NCBI GenBank assembly: GCA_027002995.1
Contig: JALWZB010000123.1
Location: 1-39,933 of the forward strand
Source: Desulfurococcales archaeon
GTDB taxonomy: Archaea; Thermoproteota; Thermoprotei_A; Sulfolobales; NBVN01
DNA length: 39,933 nucleotides
Direction of reading: 5' to 3'
In this document: one piece after another, positions 28,730 through 39,368 of the stretch
Layout: every line of letters begins with the position of its first letter
Position numbering within the stretch: the first letter of the stretch is position 1
Notes under the pieces: generated by a model
Seen by the model: only the letters and a program-made list of their open reading frames with translations
Databases searched by the model: none
What the model was told of the DNA's origin: nothing
Position numbers and translations under genes: made by a program

Positions 28730-30529
28730 TTATAACCCGATTAAGGCGAGGGTTGCCAGTATTGTTATTGTTGAGAGTACCACCATTATTGCGGCGTGTT
28801 TGAATCCTGCCGCGACGCTTAACTCGCTTACTTTGCCTGCTACTAGCCCCATTATTACTGCATTGATTAGTGTTCCTGCCGAGAGCACCATTATTAGGGG
28901 TGCTAGGTCGTTAGGTGTTACGTTCTTGGAGCTCTGGAGTAGTAGGTTTATGATAATTATTGGTGACGCTGCTAGGAGCATTGTGCCGAAGTAGGGCATC
29001 ACTACGTAGGCTCTGAGCTTTCTCCTCATCTCTACTTCCGCTTCTGCTAGGTCCTGGGTGAAGCTTGAGAGGGCATCGATTATTTCTGGGGACCCGCCTC
29101 CTACGACTATTGAGTCTGCTAGGAAGCGGAATATCGTTATGACGAACCACTCCCGGACCCTTCTTAAGACCCTCCTTAAGGCGGTCTCTAGGCTCATGCC
29201 CGATGCTAGGGCCACTGCCGCCTTACTCACTATTGGTGTGAGGTTCCCGTAATCCCTGTTTGCTAGGGAAATGATGCATTTTTCTGGGCTAAGCCCTGTT
29301 TTCCTTGCTTCGCTGAGGTCCCTCAGGAAGTCTGCGGTGGCGTTTACTAGTCCTTTGCTTCCCCTCATTTCGCGCGTGTAGCTTATCCATGCTGGGACGA
29401 AAATAACCAGTAGCGCCATTGCTAAGGAGATTGTTACTGACTTTGCTTCTAACATGCCTATTCGCCCAGAGAAGATCCTATAGCCCCCTGTTACTACTAA
29501 TGTAGTGGCGAATGCTACGAAGGCGAAGGGTAGTGCCGTTAGTGCCACTAGGTAAGGACCGTATCTCTTTACGGGGGTTTTTGGTTGTGATGCGTGGGCC
29601 ATGAATAGCGTCATAGTGCCTAGTGCGGGTAGGCCTATGAAGTTATAGAGTGCGGGCATTAGTAAGTTGATTCTCGCAGTGCCGGAAAGCCTGCTGGCTT
29701 GTATGGCTGATAGCGTGCCGGATACTGAGAAGAACACGAATATAGTTATCGACATTATTACTCCTAGGATTATGTAAACCTCTAGGAAGGACCCTAATCT
29801 CTCTATTATTGCTTTAAGCTCCGTTGTCCTAGCTGCAAAGAGTTCCCTTGTCCTTGTTTCTAGGTAGTGAACCACGTCACCGCCACTTCTTAGGGTAGTT
29901 ACGTAGCCAAGCATCGTGTCCCTGAACTTCGTGCTTGGGTGGTACTTAGTGACTGCCTCTATTGCTGATAAGGGGTCCTTACCAAAGAACTTCATCTCCA
30001 TGACTATTCTTTTAGCTTCTTTCCTTATGGCTTTGAACACCTTTAGTTCGGAGACCCGCTCAAGGATCTTGTCGACGCTTACACCTCCTTTAACCATTGT
30101 TGAGACATACGCCATGAAGAATGGGAGTTCATTATCTACCTCAGCTTTCCTGGAGGATGCCAGGCTCGCCGGGTAGCCTATACCTATAGCGAAAACCATT
30201 GCGGGGACAACAGCTTCAATTATTAACATTATTACTAACGTGACCGTAGTTATGGGAATCACTAAGGTAAGCGTCGCTAATATTATGCCTAGTATAAATG
30301 CTGCTAATGCCGTGTACAAGATTATTCTTGAGGCAAATATCACTGGATGCTCGCTGATCCCTGCCTTGAGAATCGCCTTATCGAGTTCAAATTTCTTCGC
30401 TAGACCCTTCCCCCACTTCTCAAAGAGTGCTAAAGCTACAGCATCCAGAACCTCCCTAGTTGTCGGCTTCCTAACCTTTAAGCGCCTCCTCGAGATCCCT
30501 GCTGCATGCGACCCCATCCCGGCAAGCAC
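28730..30529 (-). CDS. Archaeal TadC-like type II secretion F-domain membrane protein
   Basis: Two T2SF-like segments (PFFMAYVSTMVKGGVSVDKILE and FLRDLSEARKTGLSPEKCI), multiple TM helices, pilus locus context. Confidence 0.88.
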   Translation of the reverse strand: MLAGMGSHAAGISRRRLKVRKPTTREVLDAVALALFEKWGKGLAKKFELDKAILKAGISEHPVIFASRIILYTALAAFILGIILATLTLVIPITTVTLVIMLIIEAVVPAMVFAIGIGYPASLASSRKAEVDNELPFFMAYVSTMVKGGVSVDKILERVSELKVFKAIRKEAKRIVMEMKFFGKDPLSAIEAVTKYHPSTKFRDTMLGYVTTLRSGGDVVHYLETRTRELFAARTTELKAIIERLGSFLEVYIILGVIMSITIFVFFSVSGTLSAIQASRLSGTARINLLMPALYNFIGLPALGTMTLFMAHASQPKTPVKRYGPYLVALTALPFAFVAFATTLVVTGGYRIFSGRIGMLEAKSVTISLAMALLVIFVPAWISYTREMRGSKGLVNATADFLRDLSEARKTGLSPEKCIISLANRDYGNLTPIVSKAAVALASGMSLETALRRVLRRVREWFVITIFRFLADSIVVGGGSPEIIDALSSFTQDLAEAEVEMRRKLRAYVVMPYFGTMLLAASPIIIINLLLQSSKNVTPNDLAPLIMVLSAGTLINAVIMGLVAGKVSELSVAAGFKHAAIMVVLSTITILATLALIGL

Positions 30530-30753
30530 CTCAAACTACTAACCTCTTAGTCAGGAACACTCAAAACTTTTCCTATTCCTCACATGACTTCTTTGGTTCT
30601 TAAACCTTAATGTTCTCCTATCAAATCAAATAGCTTTTTAGAACATTCTCTTAAAACCTTATAGTAGAAATGAAATGATAATCAAACTTAAAAGTAAGGT
30701 ATCTTTTATTTTTCTTGACGTAGGATACGCAGTAAGATTGGGGGGTAACGAGC

Positions 30754-33700
30754 TTGAGGAGGAGCATGAAATTCTGCTTACCTGTGGCGATTTCCCTTAT
30801 ACTTATTTCTGTGGCTTCCTACTTCTTACTAGTCCTTAGCAGTGTAACCACTGCAGAGGTGGTAACTAATCCCTATGCGTACAGCGTGAATATCTCCATA
30901 AAGCCTGTTGCGGTATACGCGTTGTCTCCGCAGAAGGTATTCTTGGTAGGTACCGCCAACGGATCCACAGTTGTTGAGATACTAAATGTAAGTAATCCCC
31001 TAGCACAACCTGAGGTGTTACAATCCTACCCGCTCGTAGGTAATCCAACGGTCGTTGCGACAAACGGCTACCCCGTGGCGCGAATAGCTGTTGGAACAGA
31101 TGCTGGTGACTTAGTTCTTTTCAAGGTGGATGGCGGGAGAGTATATTTGCTTCTTCACGCCGTACTAGGAACTGACTTCTCAATAAGCAAGTTATTAATA
31201 CTTAAGGGCACAAAGGATTACAAACTCGCCGTAATGGCTGTTGAAGGCAAAGCACCTAAAGGAGGTGTATGCACGAAGTGTCATGTCTACGTGTTTGACG
31301 AACTATCAGGCGGTGCGATGAGGATAGGGCTTAATGAAGGAAACGCATCTCTTACAATAAATAATGTGTTACCACAGGACATCTCAGCCGCACTCGTCGT
31401 AAGTAATGGTAATTACTATTACGATGCGCAAAAGTTCGTTGTTACATGGTTACCAGCTAAATTCTACATAATCTTAGTGAATGCAACATATGTAACTAAA
31501 AACGGCACTATAGAGAAAGCAAGACACGCCTTAGTAGACATCATTACGTATAATAAGGAGTTACATGAAATGTACCACTACGGCATCAACCTAGGGAGAG
31601 ACGGCACGGCAGAAATACCGGTTCCCTGGGGATTTGATGCTAACTTAACACTTATGGATGTAGACGGAAGAAAGTATACTAAACATATTGAGGCTCCGAA
31701 CATAAGCGAGGTGACTAAGGTTTATGTGTCCTTCAAACTCAATGCTCCACCAGTAACTGCCGAAGCATCAACATTATATACCGTTCCCCCATATGAACTG
31801 GCAACTCCCCACATAATCAACGTTAACAACATACCAAATTCATTTAATACCGTAACATCCCTTAATGACACCCGAATAAACCCGGCGTCAACAGGGCTCT
31901 CCTTACTTAAAGGTGCCAGTTCATCTAACTTTGTCCTCTACTACTATGATCCATCCACAGGAGAGGCCCACATTGAGGTTTATACTCCATCATTCGAAAA
32001 ACTAAGCGAAGTCTCTGACTACGTTGGCGTTAAGCTAAATTCTTTAGGTGCTTTCACGTACCCCGACGAGAAAATCGTCATAACAGCGTACAAGGAAGGC
32101 AAGATAAAATATTACATAGCGTCTGATGATTCGTACAAATTCTTCTACGAACTAACACTCGGAGGCACATTAAATAAGGTGGAAATAGTCCCATCCACCG
32201 AAGGTTACTACTATATAGCCCACACAACTACAGGACTTCAGGTGGTTCGCACATACCCATACCAAGTACCTATCCTCAGGTACGGAACTAGAGTAAATTA
32301 TGCAGAGGGATCCATAGACGGCGACATCGGCGGGAACTTAAATTACGGTGTCGTGGCGTACAGTAATCGCCTTATTGTTCTGCGGAATATTGCCCCACTA
32401 ATTAAAGGAGGGAAACCCACTAACTTAGAATCAATAAGTGTGCCGAAACTCTACGTGAAGGTGAATCCTCCTGAAGGCTTATCTGTGAATGGAACTAAGG
32501 TTTCCTTAATATATCCTGGAGGGATCTTAGAGAAAATCTTGAAGAAAAGCGATATCGCCGTATTTCCAAACATACTGCCTAATGAAAATTACACGTTGAT
32601 TGTGAACTACACCGAGCCTTATGTGAATAAAGTTGTGTTGAACATCACTCCAACAGAATATAAGGACATATATATTACAGTAAACCTTACCTATAAACTG
32701 TATTCCTTAAAGCTGAACATCAGAGACTCTGTGAGTGGTACTGAAATAATAGCCCCTTATGATGTCCTAGTCGACAATAAAGTTGTGTTGAAGAACATAA
32801 AGGATAGTACATTAACACTCCCCGTGGTCTACGGGAACCACACCATAACCATTAGGCCAGCAAGCGGCTACGAGAATGTTTATGAGGAATCAACCATACA
32901 TACGTACGTAACAGGGAACACTACTGCTAACATTACGTTAACCAGGAAGAAGTACACTCTCAACGTCGTGGTGATGGATAAGTATTCGAAGAGATTACTT
33001 GCACCAGTAGTTGTTGAAGTAGCTAAAGGTGTGTCAAAGATCATTGGTTTCGGTGGAACTAAGGCGTCATTCATACTACCATACGGTAATTACGTTATTC
33101 ACGTCTCGCCCTTGAAGGGATATAGTAATATATACCTGCCCACTACTGCGAGCGTTACGCTAAATAAGCCGAGTACCGTGACATTAGTCCTTGACAGAGT
33201 GAAATATACTCTCAACATATCCATTAAAGACGTAACAACTGGTGTCCTAGCGGGGTTATTCGATGTTTACGTTAATGGAAGTAAGGTTGCATCAGGTGTG
33301 AGGAGCCTAACCAATATTACCCTACCATACGGCGTTTACGTAGTATCAGTAACTCCGGAACCTAAGTACGCAAACGTTTACAGTACCCCCCGCCCACAGA
33401 CCGTCAAAGTATTCAATAACACTGAAGTTACCTTTAAGTTAAGTAGGAAGTTCTTCAAGATAAAAATCATTGTTGTCGACGATGTGGGGGCACCTATAAA
33501 GAATGCTGAGGTGAGATTCTTCAGCATAGACAAGGGCACTTATATCTCAACACTACTGACTGACGCTTCAGGAACTGTTCAAGGATCACTATTTTATGGG
33601 GGTTACAGGATTGATATCCTAGCTAAAGGGTTCTACCCCGCCCACCGGAACCTTATATTGAATAAAGATACTGAACTCACAATAACGCTTCAGCCACAAT

Positions 33701-33828
33701 TACTCACTGTAATAATGCGGTACGCAATAATAATTATAGTAGTGTGTATAGCTGCAATAGCAATAGTAGCCATCCTTAAGATAAAGGCCAAGATTGCTGA
33801 AAGATTACCTAAGGAGGAACTCTTTTAA
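30754..33828 (+). CDS. Large secreted, membrane-anchored surface protein (1024 aa) with tandem beta-sandwich (PEGA/CarboxypepD_reg-like) repeats
   Basis: N-terminal signal/TM, many N-x-S/T sequons, repeats starting LYSLKLNIRD, KYTLNVVVMD, KYTLNISIKD, FFKIKIIVVD, C-terminal TM YAIIIIVVCIAAIAIVAIL. Confidence 0.75.
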   Translation: MRRSMKFCLPVAISLILISVASYFLLVLSSVTTAEVVTNPYAYSVNISIKPVAVYALSPQKVFLVGTANGSTVVEILNVSNPLAQPEVLQSYPLVGNPTVVATNGYPVARIAVGTDAGDLVLFKVDGGRVYLLLHAVLGTDFSISKLLILKGTKDYKLAVMAVEGKAPKGGVCTKCHVYVFDELSGGAMRIGLNEGNASLTINNVLPQDISAALVVSNGNYYYDAQKFVVTWLPAKFYIILVNATYVTKNGTIEKARHALVDIITYNKELHEMYHYGINLGRDGTAEIPVPWGFDANLTLMDVDGRKYTKHIEAPNISEVTKVYVSFKLNAPPVTAEASTLYTVPPYELATPHIINVNNIPNSFNTVTSLNDTRINPASTGLSLLKGASSSNFVLYYYDPSTGEAHIEVYTPSFEKLSEVSDYVGVKLNSLGAFTYPDEKIVITAYKEGKIKYYIASDDSYKFFYELTLGGTLNKVEIVPSTEGYYYIAHTTTGLQVVRTYPYQVPILRYGTRVNYAEGSIDGDIGGNLNYGVVAYSNRLIVLRNIAPLIKGGKPTNLESISVPKLYVKVNPPEGLSVNGTKVSLIYPGGILEKILKKSDIAVFPNILPNENYTLIVNYTEPYVNKVVLNITPTEYKDIYITVNLTYKLYSLKLNIRDSVSGTEIIAPYDVLVDNKVVLKNIKDSTLTLPVVYGNHTITIRPASGYENVYEESTIHTYVTGNTTANITLTRKKYTLNVVVMDKYSKRLLAPVVVEVAKGVSKIIGFGGTKASFILPYGNYVIHVSPLKGYSNIYLPTTASVTLNKPSTVTLVLDRVKYTLNISIKDVTTGVLAGLFDVYVNGSKVASGVRSLTNITLPYGVYVVSVTPEPKYANVYSTPRPQTVKVFNNTEVTFKLSRKFFKIKIIVVDDVGAPIKNAEVRFFSIDKGTYISTLLTDASGTVQGSLFYGGYRIDILAKGFYPAHRNLILNKDTELTITLQPQLLTVIMRYAIIIIVVCIAAIAIVAILKIKAKIAERLPKEELF

Positions 33829-33910
33829 ACTCACCAGACGATGCTAAGCAACGACCTTTCTTAGGCGATAAAATCACAACCCGAAAATTAAATAACGTAA
33901 ATAATTACGG

Positions 33911-34384
33911 TTGAGACTTACTTTATCGGGTAGTAACACCAAGGTGTGCGCGGTGAAGGGCGGAAGTCCTGCCATATCATCTCTGGTTGTTGAGATCTTA
34001 ATACTGATCCTTACGGCAATACTTGTGCCCTTAGTTATCATGTGGGTTATAGGGGTCTGGCAAACAACAGAAGAATCTTTTTCACTAACGCCCACCTTAC
34101 ACGTCGCCCAGAACTCTACAGGCAATCCAATCCTGGTACTACACATCACTAATAATGGGAAGGACTCTGATGCTATAATACGTATAGCTATAAAGGCGGG
34201 TAATGGTTACTACATCAACACCACAACGATCAGCATACCCGGAGGGTTCACAGGGTCCGTAATCGTAGGGGGTTGGGAAATAAGCGGTAACCCGCAAGCG
34301 CTAAAACCTGGTGAAACGTACCGTGTGTACATATATACGAAAGTACATGGCATGTTACTTTATGATGTAGTAGCCTCGACATAG
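33911..34384 (+). CDS. Archaeal type IV pilin-like protein
   Basis: KGGSPAISSLVVEILILILTAILVPLVIMWVIGVWQ; true start probably a downstream GTG. Confidence 0.75.
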   Translation: MRLTLSGSNTKVCAVKGGSPAISSLVVEILILILTAILVPLVIMWVIGVWQTTEESFSLTPTLHVAQNSTGNPILVLHITNNGKDSDAIIRIAIKAGNGYYINTTTISIPGGFTGSVIVGGWEISGNPQALKPGETYRVYIYTKVHGMLLYDVVAST

Positions 34385-34445
34385 CCTCCTCCCTGTTCTC
34401 AATAGCATATTAATCACTACTTACCTAAACTAGAGGGAGGACATA

Positions 34446-35744
34446 ATGTTCGCACACACGTTGCTGAATAAAGTCATTGAAATCACACGCAACCACAACC
34501 GATGGAGAAGAATTGAGTGTATTAATTTGATAGCGTCTGAGAACGTCATGTCTCCCTTGGCGGAGGCCGCATACTTTACTGACATGATGCACCGGTACGC
34601 AGAGGGCAAGCCTGGGAAGAGGTACTACCAGGGCAACATCTACACTGACCAGATAGAATTGCTGGTGATGGAGCTCATGTCTAACTTGCTTCAGGTGAAG
34701 TATGTCGAGCCTAGACCCATAAGCGGGACAATAGCCAACGCGGTCGTGTTCAGGAACCTCGCTAATCCAGGTGATAAAGCACTAATAGCGCCTGTTCAGG
34801 CTGGTGCACACGTTTCACACACGCGTTTCGGTACATTAGGTGCGTTAGGCATCGAACAGGTAGAGTTACCCTTTGACATGGAGCGCTGGAATATAGACGT
34901 TGATAAGGCTGTTAAGATGATTGAGGAAGTGAAACCTAAGTTCGTTACCTTAGGCGCTAGCGTCTACATGTTCCCTCACCCAACTAAGGAGATAGCCGAG
35001 GCAGCACACGCTGTCGGTGCTAAGGTAGTCCATGACGTTGCCCACGTTCTAGGACTAATAACCGGTAAGAGGTGGCCTAATCCCGTACATGAGGGTGCCG
35101 ATGTTGCCACATCGTCAACACATAAGACATTTCCGGGCCCGCAGGGCGGGCTGATATTCACAAATGATAAGGCACTATATAAGGCAGTAGCTAAGACCGT
35201 ATTCCCGTGGTTCGTCAGCAACCACCACCTTCATAGATTGCCCGCGATGGCTGTAACCGCCATTGAGATGATGGAGTTCGGTGAGGCGTATGCTGACCAG
35301 ATAGTGAGGAATGCTAGGGCATTCGCGGAGGCACTGGCGGAGGAGGGCTTCAAGATACCGACAGAACACCTAGGTTTCACACAGTCCCACACCTTCGTAG
35401 TTGACGTGAGGGAATTAGGTGGCGGGGCTAAGGCAGCTAAGCTACTGGAGGATGCGAACATCATACTGAACAAGAATCTACTCCCATGGGACCCGCCTGA
35501 AGCCGTTAAGAACCCCAGCGGCTTGAGGATAGGTGTGCAAGAGATGACTAGGTTCGGCATGAAGGAAAGCGACTTCAAGGAACTGGCTAGGTTCTTCAGA
35601 GAAGTGCTAATAGAGGGCAAGGATCCGGCAGAGATCAAGAAGAAAGTCATAGAATTCCGGAAGAACTTCCTGGAGGTTAAGTACGGATACGACATACCTG
35701 AGGAATTCCAAGACAGCTCACTGAAGGTGCCGATGCTGTTATGA
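34446..35744 (+). CDS. glyA: Serine hydroxymethyltransferase
   Basis: [36 protein letters not shown]-lysine motif. Confidence 0.96.
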   Translation: MFAHTLLNKVIEITRNHNRWRRIECINLIASENVMSPLAEAAYFTDMMHRYAEGKPGKRYYQGNIYTDQIELLVMELMSNLLQVKYVEPRPISGTIANAVVFRNLANPGDKALIAPVQAGAHVSHTRFGTLGALGIEQVELPFDMERWNIDVDKAVKMIEEVKPKFVTLGASVYMFPHPTKEIAEAAHAVGAKVVHDVAHVLGLITGKRWPNPVHEGADVATSSTHKTFPGPQGGLIFTNDKALYKAVAKTVFPWFVSNHHLHRLPAMAVTAIEMMEFGEAYADQIVRNARAFAEALAEEGFKIPTEHLGFTQSHTFVVDVRELGGGAKAAKLLEDANIILNKNLLPWDPPEAVKNPSGLRIGVQEMTRFGMKESDFKELARFFREVLIEGKDPAEIKKKVIEFRKNFLEVKYGYDIPEEFQDSSLKVPMLL

Positions 35745-36565
35745 CCCTCACTAGGGAGCATACGGGTAAGGTTCACTGGAACCTTCTCAAGTGGGTGGAG
35801 CTCGCTGAGGATCTTAGGAGGATTAAAACGCACGCCATTTTCTTCCCTGTAGGTAGCGTAGAACAGCATGGTCCGCACCTCCCCCTAGGTCTTGACTACA
35901 TCATAGCAGACGAGGTCAGCAGTAGGGCATGCCGGAAGTTACAGGCGAGGGGTATCCTGGCGTTGAAGCTCCCTCCACTACCCTTCGGCATGAGTAGCAT
36001 GTGGGGAGCATACCCTGGCACAATAACGCTCTCGGCCGAAACACTGTACGGCGTAGTGAGAGATGTCCTGCACTCACTATGGAAGTCGGGCGTTAGGCTC
36101 GTGGTAATAGTGAACGGCCACGCCGGTAACGCGGACCTGCTTAGAGTGGTTGCTAGGGACTCTGCTGAGGGGTTCGAGGGCTTGACCGTAGCTGTAGTCA
36201 CTGTGTGGGAGATTGTTGGCGACTTAATCAAGGAGTTGTTCCAGACACCGTTCTTCCACGCCGACGAAGTTGAGACAAGCGTTGCGTTGGCCCTTAACTT
36301 GCCCGTTGGCGAGCCTCCGAGAAGCGCTCCTCAACCAAGTGAGTTTAGGATGTATAGTGAGGAGTGGCACTCACTGGATCTAACGACCCGGCCCAAAGCG
36401 TATGTGTACTCAAAGGAATCCTCGAGAGTTGTTGGTCTCGGCGCCTTCGGCTCACCGTCCTTAGCAACCAAGGATAAAGGTCTGAAACTTCTGGAGGGGA
36501 TGGAGTCTAGGATCGTCAAATTCGTAACCGACTTACTCCACGGACTTGAACGTAAAATGATTTAA
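35741..36565 (+). CDS. Creatininase family protein
   Basis: [48 protein letters not shown] overlap with glyA. Confidence 0.9.
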   Translation: MTLTREHTGKVHWNLLKWVELAEDLRRIKTHAIFFPVGSVEQHGPHLPLGLDYIIADEVSSRACRKLQARGILALKLPPLPFGMSSMWGAYPGTITLSAETLYGVVRDVLHSLWKSGVRLVVIVNGHAGNADLLRVVARDSAEGFEGLTVAVVTVWEIVGDLIKELFQTPFFHADEVETSVALALNLPVGEPPRSAPQPSEFRMYSEEWHSLDLTTRPKAYVYSKESSRVVGLGAFGSPSLATKDKGLKLLEGMESRIVKFVTDLLHGLERKMI

Positions 36566-36567
36566 CA

Positions 36568-37248
36568 CTAACCTATAATCCGGTATTCTCTGCCTGCGTG
36601 AAGGTACACTAGTCCCTCCTTAATTAGGGAGTCGAGCAAGCCCCTCTCCTCGGGACTCATCTTCTCAATTTCACCAACACTTAACGGAAACTTTTTCTTG
36701 AACTTGTCAAGGAACTCTGGATTAACTAAGTAATCCCCAATGGGTATCGCTACACCCTCATTGACGTACACTTCAATAGGTTTGCTCGCAAGTTTCCTGG
36801 CCTCACTTAGCGTGACCAGACCCTTGCTGGACAAGATACTTAATAACGGATCAGTGGCTTTCTTGTCTTTCCTCTGTCTTGCCTTATGTGTCGGTATACC
36901 CTTCTTTAGTAAGTTTATTTCCTGCTCTAACCGATCAACCCTGGCTTTAAGTTCCATCACCATTGATTTTAGTTCCTCAATAACGCCAACAAGTTCAGCT
37001 ACCGAAGCACTGGATCGCGAGTCGCTGCCTCCGCCTTGAGTTGCTTCAACATCGTCCAACGCTGGGAAACCCACTCTAACTAAGTACCCGCCTCTCGACG
37101 AGCGTATCACGTAGCCAGCTTCCCTAAGCCTGAGTAACGCATGACGAACAACATTGTAGGGCAGACCTAAGGCGTCTGCTACCTCCCTAGGTGTGGCGCC
37201 CGGATTGTTCTTCAGGAACGCTAGTACTTTTCTGTCAACGCCGCTCAA
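36568..37248 (-). CDS. Winged-helix transcriptional regulator with central coiled coil
   Basis: VLAFLKNNPGATPREVADALGLPYNVVRHALLRLREAGYV then a coiled coil. Confidence 0.75.
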   Translation of the reverse strand: MSGVDRKVLAFLKNNPGATPREVADALGLPYNVVRHALLRLREAGYVIRSSRGGYLVRVGFPALDDVEATQGGGSDSRSSASVAELVGVIEELKSMVMELKARVDRLEQEINLLKKGIPTHKARQRKDKKATDPLLSILSSKGLVTLSEARKLASKPIEVYVNEGVAIPIGDYLVNPEFLDKFKKKFPLSVGEIEKMSPEERGLLDSLIKEGLVYLHAGREYRIIG

Positions 37249-37302
37249 GACATCATCAAGAGATATAGGTTTGCTAACCTAATAAAGTGTGGTCGAAGGT
37301 GC

Positions 37303-37647
37303 ATGGGCAGGTCAACGGAGGAGAAGGTTCGAGAGATCGTTGAACTAATTGATGAGAGTGATGATTACTGGCGTAAGGCCGCATTCTACTCTGACCCTGA
37401 CGTCAGCGCGCTACTCGATAGCCTTTACGAAAGGTGGGAATCCAGTAACATGCAGGGGGTCCCCCTAGACTACGCGACTGATGAGGAGGTGGACTTCCTT
37501 TACCATAAGGCTAAGTCATTGACGCGTGAGGACGCGAGAAGGAGTGAACGTGCATTTATTAAAAAGTCCATGGGTATTGACGAGGGAATTCATAAGGGTA
37601 GTAGTGAGAAGCGTCGTAAGAGAAGGTTTTTCGGTCTGCTCCCTTAA
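37303..37647 (+). CDS. Hypothetical protein, 114 aa
   Basis: Intact ORF, divergent from the regulator. Confidence 0.5.
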   Translation: MGRSTEEKVREIVELIDESDDYWRKAAFYSDPDVSALLDSLYERWESSNMQGVPLDYATDEEVDFLYHKAKSLTREDARRSERAFIKKSMGIDEGIHKGSSEKRRKRRFFGLLP

Positions 37648-39017
37648 GCCTTCTTCCTGGGGTAGATGTAATCTTTAGGTGCTTTGCTGAAGGGTTCTAG
37701 GTATTTCCTCAGAACCTTCGGTATTTCTACAACCCCGTCCTCCCTCTGGTAATTCTCTAAGATGGCAGTTATTGTTCTAGTGCTTGCTATCGCTGTTGAG
37801 TTCAGCATGTGCACGAAGTCCCTAACCATTCCCTTCCTCCTAAGGTACTTTACATTAAGCTTGTATGCCTGCCAGTCGAGGACGTTGCTACAACTCACGA
37901 GTTCCCTGAACTTACCCTGTGCTGGGTACCACGCCTCTAAGTCGTACTTCATGGCCGCACGGAGATTTAGCTCGCCTGAGGCAATGTTAACTACCCTGAA
38001 CGGTATTCCGAGGCCCTTGTAGAGTTCCTCGGCATTACCTATTAGGAGGTCGAATACTTCCCAGCTCTGCTCTGGCAGGGTATACGCGAATTGCTCGACC
38101 TTATGGAACTGGTGAACCCTGAATATTCCTTTAATGTCCCTGTTAGCTGCTCCGGCCTCCTTGCGGAAGCATGGACTGACACCCACGTACAGTAGCGGGA
38201 GGTCTTCCTCTGGTATTACCTCACCTGCGTGAAGCGCTGCCAGCGGGTGTTCGGCCGTCGCTATTAGATATAGGTCCTCGCCATCTATCTTGTAGAGGGC
38301 GTCCTTGAATGCCTCAAACTCCTCGACTGCCCGCATGTACTTGCCTTTGAGGAAGTATGGCGGGAGGACTAGCCTGAATCCCTTACTCGTTAGGTAGTCT
38401 ATGGCGTATGAGAGGAGCGCCATGTCTAGCCATACTAGGTCGTCGAAGAGGTAGTAGAACCTGGAACCCGCTACTTCGCCAGCCTTTAACGTGTCACCTA
38501 GCTTCAACACGTTCTCGAGCATATCCGCGTGACCCACGATCTCCCTATCAGTAACCTCATACTCCATCTTAACGCCCTTGCCCTCAGTCTCGGCGAGGAA
38601 GTCCTTAAGGTGCTTACGCTGCACTAAGGCCTTACCCCATACCCTCACGACCGCGTTGTACGAGTCGTCAGGCCCTATAGGCACTGACTCATGAAGTAAG
38701 CTGGGCATCTGATCAAGTATCTGCTTTCTTCGGGTTTCAGCCTCCTTCAGCCTCGCCTCATACTCCCCTATTTCCTTCAGCAGTTCCTTAGCCTTCGCTA
38801 TTAACTCACTCCTCTCCTCAGGCTTAGCCTTCGCTATACGTGAGCTTATCACATTATGCTCGTGTCTGAGCTTATTCAGCTCCGTCTGCAACCTACGCCA
38901 CTCAGCATCAACTCTCAGGAACTCATCCACTAAGCCGGGATCCATGAACCTTTTCCTGAGGTTCTCCCTCATTAAGTCCGGATTCGTTCTCAGTGTTTGT
39001 AGGACAGACCAAGGCAC
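37644..39017 (-). CDS. serS: Seryl-tRNA synthetase
   Basis: N-terminal coiled coil, FRKEAGAANRDIKGIFRVHQFHKVEQF, NSTAIASTRTITAILENYQ. Confidence 0.96.
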   Translation of the reverse strand: MPWSVLQTLRTNPDLMRENLRKRFMDPGLVDEFLRVDAEWRRLQTELNKLRHEHNVISSRIAKAKPEERSELIAKAKELLKEIGEYEARLKEAETRRKQILDQMPSLLHESVPIGPDDSYNAVVRVWGKALVQRKHLKDFLAETEGKGVKMEYEVTDREIVGHADMLENVLKLGDTLKAGEVAGSRFYYLFDDLVWLDMALLSYAIDYLTSKGFRLVLPPYFLKGKYMRAVEEFEAFKDALYKIDGEDLYLIATAEHPLAALHAGEVIPEEDLPLLYVGVSPCFRKEAGAANRDIKGIFRVHQFHKVEQFAYTLPEQSWEVFDLLIGNAEELYKGLGIPFRVVNIASGELNLRAAMKYDLEAWYPAQGKFRELVSCSNVLDWQAYKLNVKYLRRKGMVRDFVHMLNSTAIASTRTITAILENYQREDGVVEIPKVLRKYLEPFSKAPKDYIYPRKKA

Positions 39018-39094
39018 CTAAATCCACCTCTTTACTCTCACTAGGCTGTTTCAAATTTAACGATACGTTTAAATGCTTTTGATTTTTCAATTGC

Positions 39095-39310
39095 TTGATG
39101 CGTGTGTTCGATGACCCGCTTCGCGGTGAGGCATCCATCCCTCAGATGGGAGCCGCATGCCACTCGGCTCGACCCCCATGGCTCCGCACCCTATGAAAAG
39201 AGGGGTGCGAACGAGGAGAGAACCAATGAAAACCGTATCACAATGAAAAACTACAGTGATACGGTTAGAGGAAGCGGAAACGCTAAGTCTGAACCTGAAG
39301 ATATATCTCT
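39095..39310 (+). ncRNA. Candidate structured non-coding RNA, family unknown
   Basis: TATA-like GTTTAAATG at 39067-39075, then successive hairpins: CCGC/GCGG, CCATC/GATGG, GAGCCG/CGGCTC, GCACCC/GGGTGC, AACCGTATCAC/GTGATACGGTT (11 bp) and AGCG-GAAA-CGCT. Ends at T-rich CTCTTTTCC. Confidence 0.5.
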
Positions 39311-39368
39311 TTTCCGGTTGTTCAATGCGCCTTACTGTCCTGTAGACCCCTTACCTCCTTATCCTTAA

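Noticed and set aside
28911-29150. Antisense ORFs within tadC and other CDSs (also 3107-3391, 4577-4891, 9271-9687, 16941-17612)
   Set aside because: They lie opposite strongly supported genes, have low-complexity Ser/Leu-rich translations and no families.
31270-31284. CTKCH (CXXCH heme c motif) in the 1024 aa surface protein
   Set aside because: Single occurrence with no other cytochrome features or maturation genes nearby; probably coincidental or a disulfide.
36568-37647. Divergent regulator plus 114 aa ORF as a toxin-antitoxin pair
   Set aside because: No toxin-family motif recognised and gene sizes/orientation do not fit; only a weak AGGTT-TGCT-AACCT repeat lies between them.
39102-39368. 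88 aa ORF on + strand
   Set aside because: Overlaps the structured hairpin region, has unusual composition, no recognisable family and no good ribosome-binding context; better explained as ncRNA.
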